The position numbers and the translations under genes are program-made. Below are positions 49,501-61,860 of a DNA stretch of 64,000 nucleotides, one piece after another (position 1 is the first letter of the stretch; each line of letters begins with the position of its first letter). The stretch comes from Panaeolus papilionaceus (taxonomy: Eukaryota; Basidiomycota; Agaricomycetes; Agaricales): contig JADNRZ010000023.1 of the NCBI GenBank assembly GCA_015501605.1, positions 682,001 through 746,000 on the forward strand. The letters run 5' to 3'. The notes under the pieces are model-generated. The model did no database searches, was not told the origin of the DNA, and saw nothing but the letters and a program-made list of their open reading frames with translations.

Positions 49501-52500
49501 ACTGAAAGATCATGTAAGTATTAGATTTCGCAGCTATTGGTAGATGGTAAGGAGGTACAACGTTGGACTTGGTGGCCAGCTCACAACCATCAGCAAAACG
49601 ATTTTTACCAGGTAATGCAAATTGGCCCTAATAGGGACAATCGATGTTCAGTCGAACATACAAGACCAATTAAAGACCATGTAAATGATATTGTCACATT
49701 CTGTGCCAAACTTAAGATTGTGAATTTTCGCAAGGTTAGGAAAGCCTTATAAGGTTTTCATAATTATTGGAAACACCTCGCAAGACCTCCACAAGCCTCC
49801 AGTCCCCCTCAAATAGTGCCCAAAAGGTTAGTGGGCATGGTGTGACCGGTTGACCCATGACACGGAGCTCATTGGAGCAGCTCAACAGCTCCACACTCAA
49901 ATGGAGCTGGTGTTGTTATGTGGGGCAGTCTACGGGCACATAAAAGAGTGTCCAACCAGTGTGATACCGAATACTTCCCCACCTTAACTTCGACTGCTAC
50001 CATCATTGCATCCAAGGTATGTTGAACAGGTCCTTGTCATAGCACGTCCTGTTCCTGTATTGATATCTCAAATCTCGATTCACTACTCATGGTGTCTTTT
50101 GGTTTCTCTGTGCTAAATCTGGTACTGGCAACTGCTGCATTTGTTTCGGAAATTACTGAGTCTTGCATTGGACAACTATTTCTGGCTTCGTTCTGTCTCT
50201 GACTTGAGCATTAACCTTATTAAATTTATGTACATATCTAGTGTATCTAATACTATGTACAGCCTTTTGTACAGATATTCATGACAAATTAATATGATGT
50301 ATTGTCTACACCCCTAATTTCATCCACTTTGATAATCACTATTAGTCGCAATATTGAATAAGCTGCCCATATTGCTGATCACCTACCCACCATCATGAAA
50401 TGCCTTAACCACTCTTGGTAAGGCTCGCAAAATTGATGAAGTGTTGGCAAGGTTCCTAAGGTTGCTGAATTTCCCAATCTTATCAAACCTTTTGGAGCTC
50501 AGAATGGCCCCACTTTACATTATGGTACATCTTTGTCCTCACAGTATATTTTACTCATTTTATTGGCATACGAGAAAGTTCCCGATTTGCTGATGACCTT
50601 GATTCCTGTTGTTATCTATAATTTTCCCACAGCAAGTGCCAAATTCGACGCGTTCAATTTCTTTCTTCAACCATCATCACCATCGTCAATGTGTTTAATA
50701 CATTACTTTCAATTTATAACCGCGTTATTAAAAATCAGGCCATGGCTTCAATCCCAGTGATATGCAGTAGGGAGCACACCAGGACATGAAAGGTAAGTCA
50801 ATCATCTTGTGCGTTTGTCGTTCATCAGTTGAACCCGTGCCGAGCTGGTTCTTGCTTCCACCATCTGCCATCCCACCTTTGTTCAAGCGCGTCATCTTTC
50901 ACCTACCTCTTCAAACTTTGCTCTATACTTGGAATATGGCTGTCCTCGCGTTCTGTTGACGAGTTTTAGCAAGGTGGTGATAAAGTTAGTGTGCACAGGA
51001 ATGGGATTGGAAAAACCTATGGTATGCCCGTGAGTTTTGTCATTTCGTCGTCCAAATCAAGATTTTCTGACCTTTTTATTTGTTCAGATGTAATTTATAG
51101 ATAGGTTCCCAAATATATTACATTTTCACTACTCCATCTTGTGTCGCGTCATTGACTCCGCCATCGACATTTTCCAACCTGGTTCGCGGAAACGGTCTGG
51201 TTTCTGGTTTCTGGATATACCTTCAACGCTCTTCTTGGCTAGAATGCTGGAGTATCAATTGAAGGGTCATGCTAACAGAAGTATCCAGTGTTCGCAATAT
51301 TACACCCCCTTCGTCATCTCTGGCATCCCTTTGTTTCCCTTGCTTTCCCCTCATCCCTGTCGTCCCTGCATTCAGCTTCATTCCTTGTTCGTCTATTTTA
51401 CAATTTGTGCGCTTGGTTTGGGATCAGTGTACATCCCAGGGACACATCTCCATAACTGTCAGTATTCATTTGTTTCTTGTGCTGTTTCCGTCGTGCTTCT
51501 CGTGCGTTGGTTTGGATGTGAGTTTCAAGACCGAGCCAACACTCCCTGCTCCTTGACTTTCTACGCCTTCACTCACCTTCAACATTTCACATTTCCTTTG
51601 TATAACGATCACCTACACCGTTGACCAAAACAAGGCCACGACCCTTGCCAACACCGCCTTCACAACAAGTAATTCGACACCCACTGCAACGTGTCACGCT
51701 CTGGACAATTGCTGATCCCACCATCATATTCGGTCTCATCCACGCACGACCGCGCTGAAGTTTAAACTTCATTTTCAGTGTCTCAGCCAATCCCTCCACT
51801 CTGTTATGTTCGAAACACTTTTACCTGCCAATACCCAAACTTATTGTGTGCGAATACATAACTCATCATGATCATTATCCAAAAATTACTTCGTGATTAC
51901 GAGGAAGACTGGATTTGGGATCATAGATGGGTGATTCAAATGCAGCCTTAGTGGGTTTGTCGCTTATTCGTCATGTACTAGTCCATTTGATCTCGTTACT
52001 ACTATCCCTCTGGGTTGGCCCATCGCTTTTCCATCGACTATGTTCGTTTATCATTCAACGCTAGCCGAGTTCACAGGTTCCTCGTCTGAAACGAAAATCT
52101 TGTGTCTTCGTACTCCATTGACAACGTCCCGTTGGTAGCAACACTGACTGTTCGCGTTCAGGCTGATATGTCCCTTACATACCATTACCTGGACCTCTTG
52201 AATTTCCTGATGTGCCAAATGAGAATTGCATATGCGGTGCTTGTTCGGTTCTAATTTGATGTGACATCTGGGAGCCACAGGGTTTCTAAAGCGCCGGTAG
52301 ATCATTTTGGACATTCAACGTTGGAGTTCAAGATAAACCTGTGATAATCCCTGTGATTTGACAGTTGGAATGTCATGGAAGATATGTTTTTCAGTCGGCA
52401 TTTGCAAGTTGGATAGAAGCATGAATTCCAAGGAAACGTCATGGGGTCACTGCTATCAGTACAAGAGCGGTTATCATAATGGACACTACATGTGTGAAGA

Positions 52501-52514
52501 ATTTTTCGGGAGCT
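49501..52514. other. 3 kb interval without a recognised gene
   Basis: Only short ORFs. Small GGAGCT-rich direct repeats occur near 49865-49910, followed by a TATA-like CATAAAAGAG near 49939 with no clear gene after it. Confidence 0.4.
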
Positions 52515-55500
52515 TCAAGCTATCCTATCCAACCAGCGAAGAGTGTTCGGGTTCGTAATAGACGAATTGTACTGAAGTAGTATGTCAATTGAGGAACCGG
52601 CCGGGTTGGCATCTTTCTGGCTATTTTCGATCTCTCTACGCAAAGCCTCATACGTCGGGAATGGCACCTTCTCCTTAATACACCGCGCCATAATCTTCTT
52701 GAGGAATGTTGTCGGCGCTGTATACCGAATATCAATCGTGTTGTCTGCACGTGCCGCAGCAATCGCAATACCACGCGGGACCTGCTCATTTGGGCCTAAC
52801 CACCTCCCAGAGTGACAGCAGTTGAAGAAAAACGTGAAGTTGATCCGTGTGGAGAGATTAGCGATGGCGTTGCGAATGTTGGAGAGGAAGTAGTTGTCGT
52901 TGTAATCGGTCGGGTACGAAGATTTGCTCGGGACTGGGATATAGCTGATTGTGCCATGTGAGAAGATGTGGAAGTACGCAACGTCGCCGTCCTTGCTCTC
53001 TGTCGCAAATTTCGCACACCCGTTCTAACGGCCGCTTATACCGTTAGTGCCCGTTTATGGCGTTGAAGCCCGTTCACGGTCGCCAATGAGTGTTGAAACG
53101 GCGTTGGGGGCCCGTTTCCACGGTTCAACACCGGGGCGTTAACTGGCGTTGAGGGCCCTGTTGTAAGGACCCAAGGGTTTGCTGTAACGTGTTCCAACGG
53201 CCTCGGTCCGTTGAAGGGCGTAAGGCGCTGTTGTAACGCATTGTAACACGTGACAACGCCTGAACCCTAATTTGCGACATCCCTGACGATCCAGTCGATG
53301 CAAGCCTGGATATTGGCTTTGGTGGGCCAATGGCTGGAAGGAGCATCAGTTCCGTCATATAAGAACCTAGTGTTTTCGATTTTAAAAAGCCCATTAGTGA
53401 GATAGAAACTTAGAAGGGGCTTCATATGGGCGTAGGCCTTCCCTTTAAGCTGGCACTGTGCCGCATTATCACCTCCTGAGGGGCAATAATCCATGGCGAT
53501 AAAGATACCACGGCGTACGACACCAGTATTGAAGGTAGGATTAGCAGGTGGAGAGTCGGTTTGGGATGTGATAAGAGGCGGCGCGGGGCCAGCAATTTGG
53601 TTATCGACGACCTGGTTTTCTGTCCATATGATTTCCCCGATTTTACCAACAATGGCCGCAACAACAATAACTCCTCCGATGATCACCACAAGAGGAACAC
53701 CTCTCACTCGACGATTGGGTACAACATATGAGGTCTTGACATCTGTGAAGAGACCAGTCCAGAATGAGATCACACCCGAGGTGCTGGCTGTGAGGCGCAT
53801 TTCAAGTGCACTTCCTGCGCCGAAACTGGGGATGCCAACGAGAAGTAGTCCGTCTTGGGAAGTCCGCATCTCTTCAGACCACATTGAGCCGAGACCATGG
53901 CAGAGAAAGGCGACGACATTCCTGTCATTGAAATTCCAAGGAATGTAAACTGCGTAAATAGTTTTTGCCTCAGACGAATTAGCACGGATAGCATCGCGAA
54001 CCTCGTCAAGGTCAGAAGCTTGGACAATGGAGTCGACGTCGGGATTTGCGTGGCCAAGGGTAACGACCTGAATGCCAGACCCAGCTGGGACTCCAAGGAT
54101 TTCGTTGCCGTCGACGAGAACATGGCGGTTTCTTTCGCTAGGTTCCGTCGAAACCGTTACCCAATTCCCCTTCAACGCCGTGCCAGTTTCATAGCTGGGC
54201 CATATAGCTTTCAAATGAACCCCATCGGTGGCGGAATCCGAGGCTGCAATCTCCCCAGCACATCCATAACTTCGTCCTTTGGATCCAACCAAGGCGTAGC
54301 CTTTTCCACGAGGAATCTGTGTGACACCGAACTCGGCAAGGGCGCTGCTGAGACGAGGGATGGAAAGTTCATCGGAAGCGGTCTTGGAAACAATGACGAT
54401 ACGCATTTGGTCGGGAAGATTCTCAAGCCAGTGGGCAATGTCGTACACAGTTGAAGGTTTCCTTTCAAAGGTCACTGTCTTTATGAAATCGCCGAGACCG
54501 TTGAAAACGACGATATGAAGACCGTCTTGCGCAAACTGAATGGTTCGCATATTGATAGTGACATATGCTGCTGAAGTTGCACTTCCAGAGTACGCGTCTA
54601 TGTAAACGGTAGCTGAATATTGCGTTGAGAGAACACGAGCAGCAACGGAGAATGTCTCTTTGGATCCATAGGCTGCGTGAATGCTTCTACCCGGACCACC
54701 ACCTTTGGTCGTAAGGACGCAGAAGCGTTGAAGCTCAGTGCTCGTCGACCTATCGAAGGCAACTGGCGTAAGTGTGGCGAGCATGTTGAGCAATTTTTCG
54801 TTATTGCTGCCAACGCCAAATTGTATCAGCTTGTAAGCGATAAGAATCATATGGCCGGGAGGTACCTGGTAGAGTGGAATCGTCAGAGATATGCTTACAC
54901 AAGATAAATAAATAAAATATCTACCTGGGAAATGAAGTCAACGACACCAGCTTGGTCGGTGGTGTTTTGGAGATCAAAAGCCCGATAACCGGCGACGATA
55001 CGACTCTCGGGAGAGATAGCTGCAATCTGGAATGAATGGAATATATCTTTGGAAGATCGGAGCAGGGCAGAATTGACATGGATATCAACGGTTTGCTCGT
55101 CCTTTGCGCCTGAACAACGTACTCCGTAGCCTTGCATAGAATAGCTTTTCTCGGTTGTATCTCCTGGAGAATCGCGAGTGATGAAGTGATATTGGGCTTT
55201 GACGCTGCTAAAGGGCGGTGCTGCTGCCTCCAACATCGCGCTATTTTGGAATGCACGCGATCCAATGAGGATCCAATTATTGCCGTATCCTGGGTTATCA
55301 ACCTGAACGACCTCGCTCCCAATCCCCAAGAGGGCATCTTGAACTTCGGAGTTGAGGATCGACAGGTTAAGGTTTTTGAATGTGATGGCAATGATATCGG
55401 CTTCAAATGTTGATGTGAGAAGTCTGGCGAACCTAGCGGTCTCTGCGAAGGTAAAAAATGTGGACAAGCGATGGATACCTCGGGTGGAGTCTATCTGAGC

Positions 55501-56109
55501 GATGTATATTCCGTCTGGACCGGTGCCAGCGAGGAGATTCTTTCCATGATCCAGAGTAATAGAAACAGTCGCAATCCCAGAGGTTCCTGTAGTTGAGGAA
55601 ATGCTGACCTCGACAACATGAGGATTGCCAATAGCTGCCATTTGGTTGAGATTGGCGGGTAAAGTGGTGGATCCACTGGCTTGACTGACGAAGGATTCGC
55701 TGGCTATACCAGCACCAACCCCACGTTGTCCTACACACGCCCATGAAGTGAGGGAAGCGGCATTCTGGCCATAGAACGGGAATGCGCCGATCGTTCTGAG
55801 AGCGCGTTGGATGTGTTTGGATATAGATAAGTAGCCTGCCTTGCCGCCTTGGATGGCAATGAGTACATAAGTGTTGGGTAGAATGGAAGAACCCTCAAGC
55901 TCTGTCGCAAAGCCTTCCCAAGCGCTAGAGATTGAGCTAGAATCGCTGAAGGACTTGAAAGAAAGAAAGTTGCCGGTGCTTGAATCGAGAAAAACAACAT
56001 TGATTCCGTTGACAGGAGTGAACCGCGCATTCAAGGAATTAGGAAATGTGAAGGAAGCCCTTCCTGCACCCCCAGCAGTAGCGGTTACCGAAACAGCAAA
56101 CGAAGGCAT
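52515..56109 (-). CDS. ILEI/FAM3-like repeat protein with transmembrane segment and caspase-like domain
   Basis: Exon 1 (54925-56109) and exon 2 (from 54865) join in frame and stay open to 53270; the frame resumes at 53009 and stops at 52515. That gives about 1090 residues. The first about 750 residues hold four to five repeats of an ILEI/GG-type domain. Their marks are GINVVFLDSSTG, then VLIAIQ, then ALRTIGA, then a WACVGQRG-like strand (also WILIGSRAF, YALVGSKGRSYG, LLLVGIPSFGAG). A hydrophobic helix spans about 784-803 after RRVR. A caspase-like domain starts at RGIFIAMDY (about 847), with the His of FHIFSHG and the Cys of NCCHSG (about 992). The position usually Asp before the catalytic Cys region is Asn. 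No signal peptide is seen. The 279 bp insertion at 53001-53279 lies inside the caspase domain, so the current allele is broken unless the insertion is spliced out. Confidence 0.75.
53001..53279. mobile_element. 279 bp inverted-repeat insertion (MITE-like) inside the caspase domain
   Basis: It begins TGTCGCAAATT and ends AATTTGCGACA, perfect 11 bp inverted termini, and is flanked on both sides by TC. The interior is unlike the gene: GC-rich and full of CGTT/AACG motifs such as CCGTT, GGCGTTG and TTCAACA, as in subterminal repeats of fungal DNA transposons. Removing the element plus one TC leaves the caspase reading frame uninterrupted. Confidence 0.65.
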
Positions 56110-56819
56110 AGTAATCGTGAGGCTTGCCCGTGAGCAGACCTTCCTAGAATTCATACAGTTTTATGCATCTTGCGACGTGATTCCAATTGCATTCCAATGC
56201 ATTCCATGATTCCCAGAGTCATCTGAAGACTGAATGTCTGGTTCAATCACGGGGAACTATTGATTGAAATTGGTTACATACATAGAATGCTTGACCTCGG
56301 AGTTCATCTAATACCGCAGGCCAAAACAAGCGGCAGTTGATACGAAAACACTCGGCCATGAAGCTGCTTTCATTTAAAACTGAATGAAGTGAGAAAGTAG
56401 ATACACGTTCAAAGAATAGAATGAATTGGAAGACCCTGTGGTTTGTGAACAAGCCAATTAGACCAAACAAAGCCAACATCGTCGCCTGACTCTCCTCAGA
56501 CTCTCCCACTTACCCTCATGATGCTTACACTACATCCTGCGTAGTCGGCTTAGTACGAGTAGCAATGGCCCCATGACTCTTCCTTGGAATTCACGGCTCA
56601 TATCTTCTATCCGACTTCCAAATGCCGACAGGAAAACATATCTTCCATGACATTCCAACTGTCAAATCACAGCAACTATCTCAGGTTATCTTGAACTTCA
56701 ACGTTGAACGTCCAAAATGGTCTACCGGTGCTTTACAACCCAAGGAGAATTCAGTTATGTTGCATTTTACCTGTCAGAATCTAAGGATACACCTCAACGC
56801 TTTGTGCTTTTATCTGCAG

Positions 56820-56827
56820 TATAAAAA
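56820..56827 (+). promoter_or_regulatory. TATA box
   Basis: TATAAAAA 65 bp upstream of the ATG at 56885. The interval 56110-56884 is the divergent promoter shared with the ILEI-caspase gene. Confidence 0.55.
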
Positions 56828-56884
56828 GTGACTGCATACTCAGTACCGTTTCCTTATCCTCGTTCGAGTTCACATCACATCGAA

Positions 56885-58041
56885 ATGCCAGTCGTCAAAA
56901 CCTCAAAGACCTTCCGCCAAATCCGAGATGACGCTGAAGACAAGTACAAGTCCTACAAGCCAGCCTCTGCTCTAGTCTACCATGGCGGGAGTCCACAAGA
57001 CTTCATCGGAATTCGTATCGAATGTAGTGGAGTCAGGAAGGAATTTGTTTCTAACATCGCATTTGGCCGCGGTAAGGTCTCCTTATACTCGATATACTTT
57101 TCAGATTTATTTATTTCCTCCTACCAGACCCCAAAGGCAATTTGTACTACAATGACGTGAACAGCCTCACCGGAGAATGCTCATACTCTGTCGAGTTCAA
57201 CGTTGGCTCTGTGCTCTCCATCGTTGTCACTAAAAACGGTACAGATGTTGCACAGGTATGACACTCGCGCTTGGTTCTCCTTTGTAACATTGCTCAACAT
57301 AGATTCCTTGCATTAACTATTTACAGTTTGTTGGGAAAGACCCTGTAAGTTTCCTCCGTCTTGCATCAAACTACCTGTACTTAATCTTTCCCCAACTTGC
57401 AGGCTAGCGCCATTGGCTGGCTAAGCTTCGATGCAGACCATCCTGAAGTTCCTCTCAAGGGAAGCTGGCTCCCTTATGATCCTATGGAAGTATCTTCCGA
57501 CATCATCTGTGCAGCAGGTTCCACCTCCTGCTCCATTTCCCTTCAGTCAGCTGGAAAAAAGGTTACTTTTGCTTTGGATAAGGCATCGGCGAAGGGAATG
57601 AGTGAGTTGCCTTTCTTTTCTTCTTTTTATTATTTTTTCATTCATCGTTGACTCTTTCATTAACGCTCCTCGTAGACCACGTAGGAGTAATGTGCATCAA
57701 GGCGAAGCTCGCCGATATTCCTAACGGAACGCGCAGCATCGTCGACTTTGACCCAGACAGGATTCTTTTCTACCCGACCAGTGGGCAGAGTAACCTAACT
57801 GCATTTGTGAGTTTCTTCTCCCTTCCTTCCTTCAACCTTATCGTCACATCGTTCTGATTTTCATTCTTTTCATTCAGTTCATCCGTAAGTCCAACTGACA
57901 CTGCTGCGCTGAATCTCCTTGCCCTATACTTACTCATTTTCACCTTTTGCAGCACATGTTGATAGCAAGGCTGATTTGACCGCCATGGGATCCAATTCGT
58001 TCATCAGTAACGGGGCTACTGCAGTATGGTCGAATATCTAG
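56885..58041 (+). CDS. Uncharacterised 252-residue protein, seven exons with micro-exons
   Basis: Exons 56885-57071, 57128-57255, 57327-57344 (18 bp), 57403-57601, 57676-57806, 57878-57884 (7 bp) and 57953-58041 join in frame. The protein starts MPVVKTSKTFRQIRDDAEDK and has many short hydrophobic/Gly segments (FIGIRIECSGV, VEFNVGSVLSIVVTKNG, ASAIGWLSFDADH, HVGVMCIKAKL). This suggests an all-beta fold. No signal peptide or transmembrane helix is seen. No family was recognised. It is transcribed divergently from the ILEI-caspase gene. Confidence 0.7.
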
Positions 58042-58715
58042 TCTAAGCATATTTCAATCTGTGTAGTACCAATCGTTGTTTCCTTTGTTGTAAATGATCC
58101 AAAATCAAGTTGAAGCAGTTGTTACGATAATGGACATCTTGGCCGATGACAGAGTTTGTGAGAGCAACTCGAAATATGACTGAAGATGGACCAATGGCTT
58201 TAAATAACTAGGGAAAAATCTTTCACAGGGATCGGTGAAAGGGACATTTTAATTTAAAATACTATCATTCGTAGCGAACGAAGGTTGTGATAGGTCGTGA
58301 CAAGGACGAGCAAATACGATTTGCAAGCTGTTAGAGGTTGGCTCCAGACTCCTACCTCAGCCTCTCCATTTGCGAAGTTCCGTAATGGATTGTCAGTGGC
58401 TTTGAGCCTTGCAAGGGATGAACAGTGCTCAACCCTGATAGGGTGGTTATTGCATTGTCGATATTTGCGGGTAACGACGTAAAACGTAAAAGGGGAGATC
58501 GCGTCTAAAGTTGACACCCAAGATATGACAGGGCCGGACGCTTGGTACTCTTTCATGAATCGATGAAAATTGTCAGAGAGCTGATTGTAAGAGGGAGACG
58601 ACGAGGACGAGGATGAGTCGAGAGGGATGTCGAGATTGAAAATATCCTTAGGGAAAGGGGTAGTACCGTGGTGACAACGATGGCGATTGTTGTTTCTCCT
58701 CCCATGGTAATTCCT
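58042..58715. other. Intergenic
   Basis: No supported gene; short ORFs only. Confidence 0.4.
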
Positions 58716-59858
58716 TCAGAAATCGTCCTTGTGCGAAGTTTTAACATTGTTGGCGTCGGTGGTTCCATCAGTGTTGGAAATTCCTGCAGTCTCGAGCTGA
58801 GGGACGCAATAACCAGATTTGACAGGATACATCGAGAAGTCGAGATCTGCGAGCCGGACAGGCTGCGCTGAAGACGTGTAGATGTTGTTACTGTTGAGGG
58901 AGATGAATTTCTGAGCAATACCGGAGACCTTATTGAACTTGATTGCGAAATTGTTGTATCCACCTGGGTTGATAGGTAAGTGGCCGTTGCGAATGTCTTT
59001 GTCAAAGCTCTGGTACATGCTGACGGAGTACAGATCATAGACGGTTTTACTGCCATTATCATTGATGACGAGGAGGATGGATCTGAACTGGTAATGAACA
59101 TTTTTAATTCGGGGATGGATGATAGGACGAGGGCCGGTCTTCTTCTGGGTATTCGTGGGTGTCGTAATCGTGAGATTTAAATTGATGTTGATACTAGTAG
59201 GAGGAGTGATGACTGGAGCTGACTTGGGTAAACAGTGCAAACAGTGCTGATCAGAGGCGCGCATGTGATGTCGAGAGGGTTTGAATGAATTTCGCGGCGC
59301 TGGTGGTGGCTGGAAGCGACAATGACAATGGTTGTGATGAGTAGATGATGAAGAATGACGAGTGGATTGAGTGGGAGCATGAGGACGAGGGATAGGAGTA
59401 GGTTTAGAACGAGTAGCACGAGATGTTTGTAGTGGAGTAGGACGAGAGAATCGATTGTGAGGGGTTTGATGACATTTAGAGGTGTGGGATGAATGCCTCT
59501 TCATACCTTCGCGAGTCTCGAATGGTCCTACGCCTTCAAGCGGAACCTGACAATCGAAAGGTGCATTGTGATCCTTTGATTTACGTTTTCCTTCAGGCTG
59601 TTGGCTAATAGGCAAGTTCTCCTTGGACCCGCCCTCCTTTTGTCCTCTAGGGTTCTTGAGAACAAAACTTCTTCTAGGAAACTCACTCGACGATCCTGGG
59701 AGGCGATTTTCAGCAGGTTTGACGACACTGCCAGCGCGATGTGTGTGTACAACAGCTCTTGCGCCCTCCATACCAGCTAGCACAGGCATGGTAACACCCA
59801 AGGAGTCTTCAGACACATCATCGTCAGTGCTGCACGCGCTCTGTTGCTGGCGTATCAT
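58716..59858 (-). CDS. Unassigned 380-codon ORF next to the Gypsy remnant
   Basis: Open from ATG 59858 to a stop at 58716. The N-terminal half is polar and Lys/Gly/Ser-rich, then His/Thr/Pro-rich low complexity. The last 120 residues look more like a folded domain (FRSILLVINDNGSKTVYDLY, NPGGYNNFAIKFNKVSGIAQ). The ORF is open beyond the ATG into the gag-protease remnant, so it may be chance or part of the element. No family recognised. Confidence 0.3.
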   Translation of the reverse strand: MIRQQQSACSTDDDVSEDSLGVTMPVLAGMEGARAVVHTHRAGSVVKPAENRLPGSSSEFPRRSFVLKNPRGQKEGGSKENLPISQQPEGKRKSKDHNAPFDCQVPLEGVGPFETREGMKRHSSHTSKCHQTPHNRFSRPTPLQTSRATRSKPTPIPRPHAPTQSTRHSSSSTHHNHCHCRFQPPPAPRNSFKPSRHHMRASDQHCLHCLPKSAPVITPPTSININLNLTITTPTNTQKKTGPRPIIHPRIKNVHYQFRSILLVINDNGSKTVYDLYSVSMYQSFDKDIRNGHLPINPGGYNNFAIKFNKVSGIAQKFISLNSNNIYTSSAQPVRLADLDFSMYPVKSGYCVPQLETAGISNTDGTTDANNVKTSHKDDF

Positions 59859-61710
59859 TTGAGTATAATTTTGACAGTGCGTCACATTTCCTTGTCCATT
59901 TGGGATGGAAACACCCTGGACGTTCTGACAGACGCCACGCGTGTTTGTGCGGGTTAATAAGCATACTTCTAGACGAAAGGGTTGCAACCCCACTGCCTTT
60001 CATGTGAATGGCTTCATTATTGCCAACGATGACACGAGTCGGATTTAACCCTACAGACACTTGGTGAGAATAAAGGAACAGCATCCCTAAGATAACATCA
60101 TAATTTGAGATGTTGATCATGATTATATCAAAATAGCGCTTCTCGCTAATATTCTGGTACTTCATCTGGACATAAGCACCATAATTTATTTTCGTTCGAG
60201 ACCCCTGAACAGCCAACTGGACCACTAAGGGGTTGATCAATTCGACACAAGACACCTTTAATTGTTGGGCCAAGGTGCTGGACATGAAGTCTCCTAGAGA
60301 CCCGGTGTTGACAAGTGCGCGACACGGGTGTCCATTAATTGTGACTGTGATCACGATTGGTTTCGGGATTGACCGTTTACAGTCTTTCACCACTGATAAA
60401 TTCTGTTGAACTGCAGGGTGAGTACCCTGTGGTATGCTCTGACCATTTATCTCCATCTCGAGAGAGTAGTTCTGCAACTCATCAAATGAACCGTGATGTT
60501 GCAAGAAATGAGAGGTCTCGGCATCTCGAACGATGTCCTGAAAGAATAAATCGAATGGATCAATACCATCAAATAGCCAAATAAGACCATAATCATCATC
60601 CCGTGCTTGATCAAGAAGTGACAATAATTTGGTGAAGCTTCATGAGAGCTTTTTCTCATACCAATGAATAAGATTAAATTTTGGGAGCTTTAACAACTCC
60701 TTCACGATATTAGTTTTGAACCTAAGTTTATGGTCAATGATAGTATATGCATCCGGGTCATGGTGATCTTCCTCAGTGAGTGGAATCACATGAAATCTCA
60801 TTAAATCGGTGTAATTCCGACGCTCAGATCGCAATTCGCCTGGATAACAGGTGCGATACGAAGCAAGAATTTGCTCAATGCGGAACACGTAAGGGTCCTC
60901 ACTGTGTGGGGTTTGTGCTGGGAACTCGGGGTCACGTTCTGGCAGACCATGAGAATAGGCACAATAATTGTAGTACCAGTTCACAAGATTAAAATTATTA
61001 TCTTCCAAGCATTGCTTGGAGATACAACTAATGATATTGTGAAGCTTGTCATATATGGTATACAGAGAACCATCTTTGTTGCTGCAGAAGACATTGAAAT
61101 GAGGCTCGAGAGGATCTTGTAAGGGTCAGTAAAGGCCATCACCTGGATAGTATCAGCAGTGGCTCAGTTGAGCAATTGCCTTTGCTACCCAAGGGTCACC
61201 AATATAAGGCCCATAGCGAGGGTCATCCTTGTAGAGCAAAAAGTACTTGGGATCCATGTATTCCGTATAGTCAACAAATTCATGGTCAAAGGGTCGTTTA
61301 TCACTGCCCTTGTCCAGATCCATTGGGCTCAAGATTTGAGAATCACGCTGTGAGCCATGATCACTCTGGTCATCATCATCAAGTTCGAAATATATCATAT
61401 TAGCAGTGAACTTGTTGAGGGTATCCTCACCGTGAATGAGGTCATGCAACCTTTCGGTTTCCTCAATATCAATTTCCACATTGTAATTACGTATACATGG
61501 TCCCGATGATGACCCTTGCTCTGGTGCAGGGAGATTGTTTTTCTTGGGGCAATGCCTAGCCTGATGGCCAGTGTCACGACAGTTGAAACATTTATTAGCC
61601 ACACGGAGTTCATCATGTTCCTCCTGTGATAACTCCTTGCGCTTTGGCTTATTATCTTTCTGATTATCGTCCCATTTACGGAACTCATGCTTTACAGATA
61701 AGGCCTGTGG
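59824..61710 (-). pseudogene. Ty3/Gypsy-like retrotransposon remnant (gag zinc knuckle and protease region)
   Basis: Reading on the minus strand, a CCHC zinc knuckle CFNCRDTGHQARHCP lies at about 61600-61555. An acidic region follows, then a retropepsin-like segment with ALVNTGSLGDFMS (about 60330-60290) and YDVILGMLFL (about 60090-60060). The catalytic D-T-G triad is N-T-G here, and the frame is broken by stops between the pieces (near 61150 and 60640). No reverse transcriptase, RNase H or integrase and no LTRs were found. It is a decayed fungal retroelement fragment. Confidence 0.7.
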
Positions 61711-61860
61711 TGGATGTGACCGTCACATATCCAGATCCGAATTACAGATAAGCATGGATAACTGACTGATCTGGATGGGTACAGACAGTGGATATCTGTA
61801 ATCCAGTCTCATCCGTATATCACAGATATCCACAACTCACCTCAGAACAGAAAGTTTTGA
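61711..61860. repeat. Short-motif repeat block, possibly a transposon end
   Basis: Direct and inverted copies of GATATCC/GGATATC, TATCTGTAAT and GATCTGGAT-like motifs cluster here, between the Gypsy remnant and the hAT remnant. Subterminal motif clusters like this are common at hAT element ends; the assignment is tentative. Confidence 0.3.

Noticed and set aside
52051..52314. 87-codon minus-strand ORF with a plausible amino-acid mix
   Set aside because: No motif, no splice partner and separated from the caspase gene by its stop codon; kept out for lack of support.
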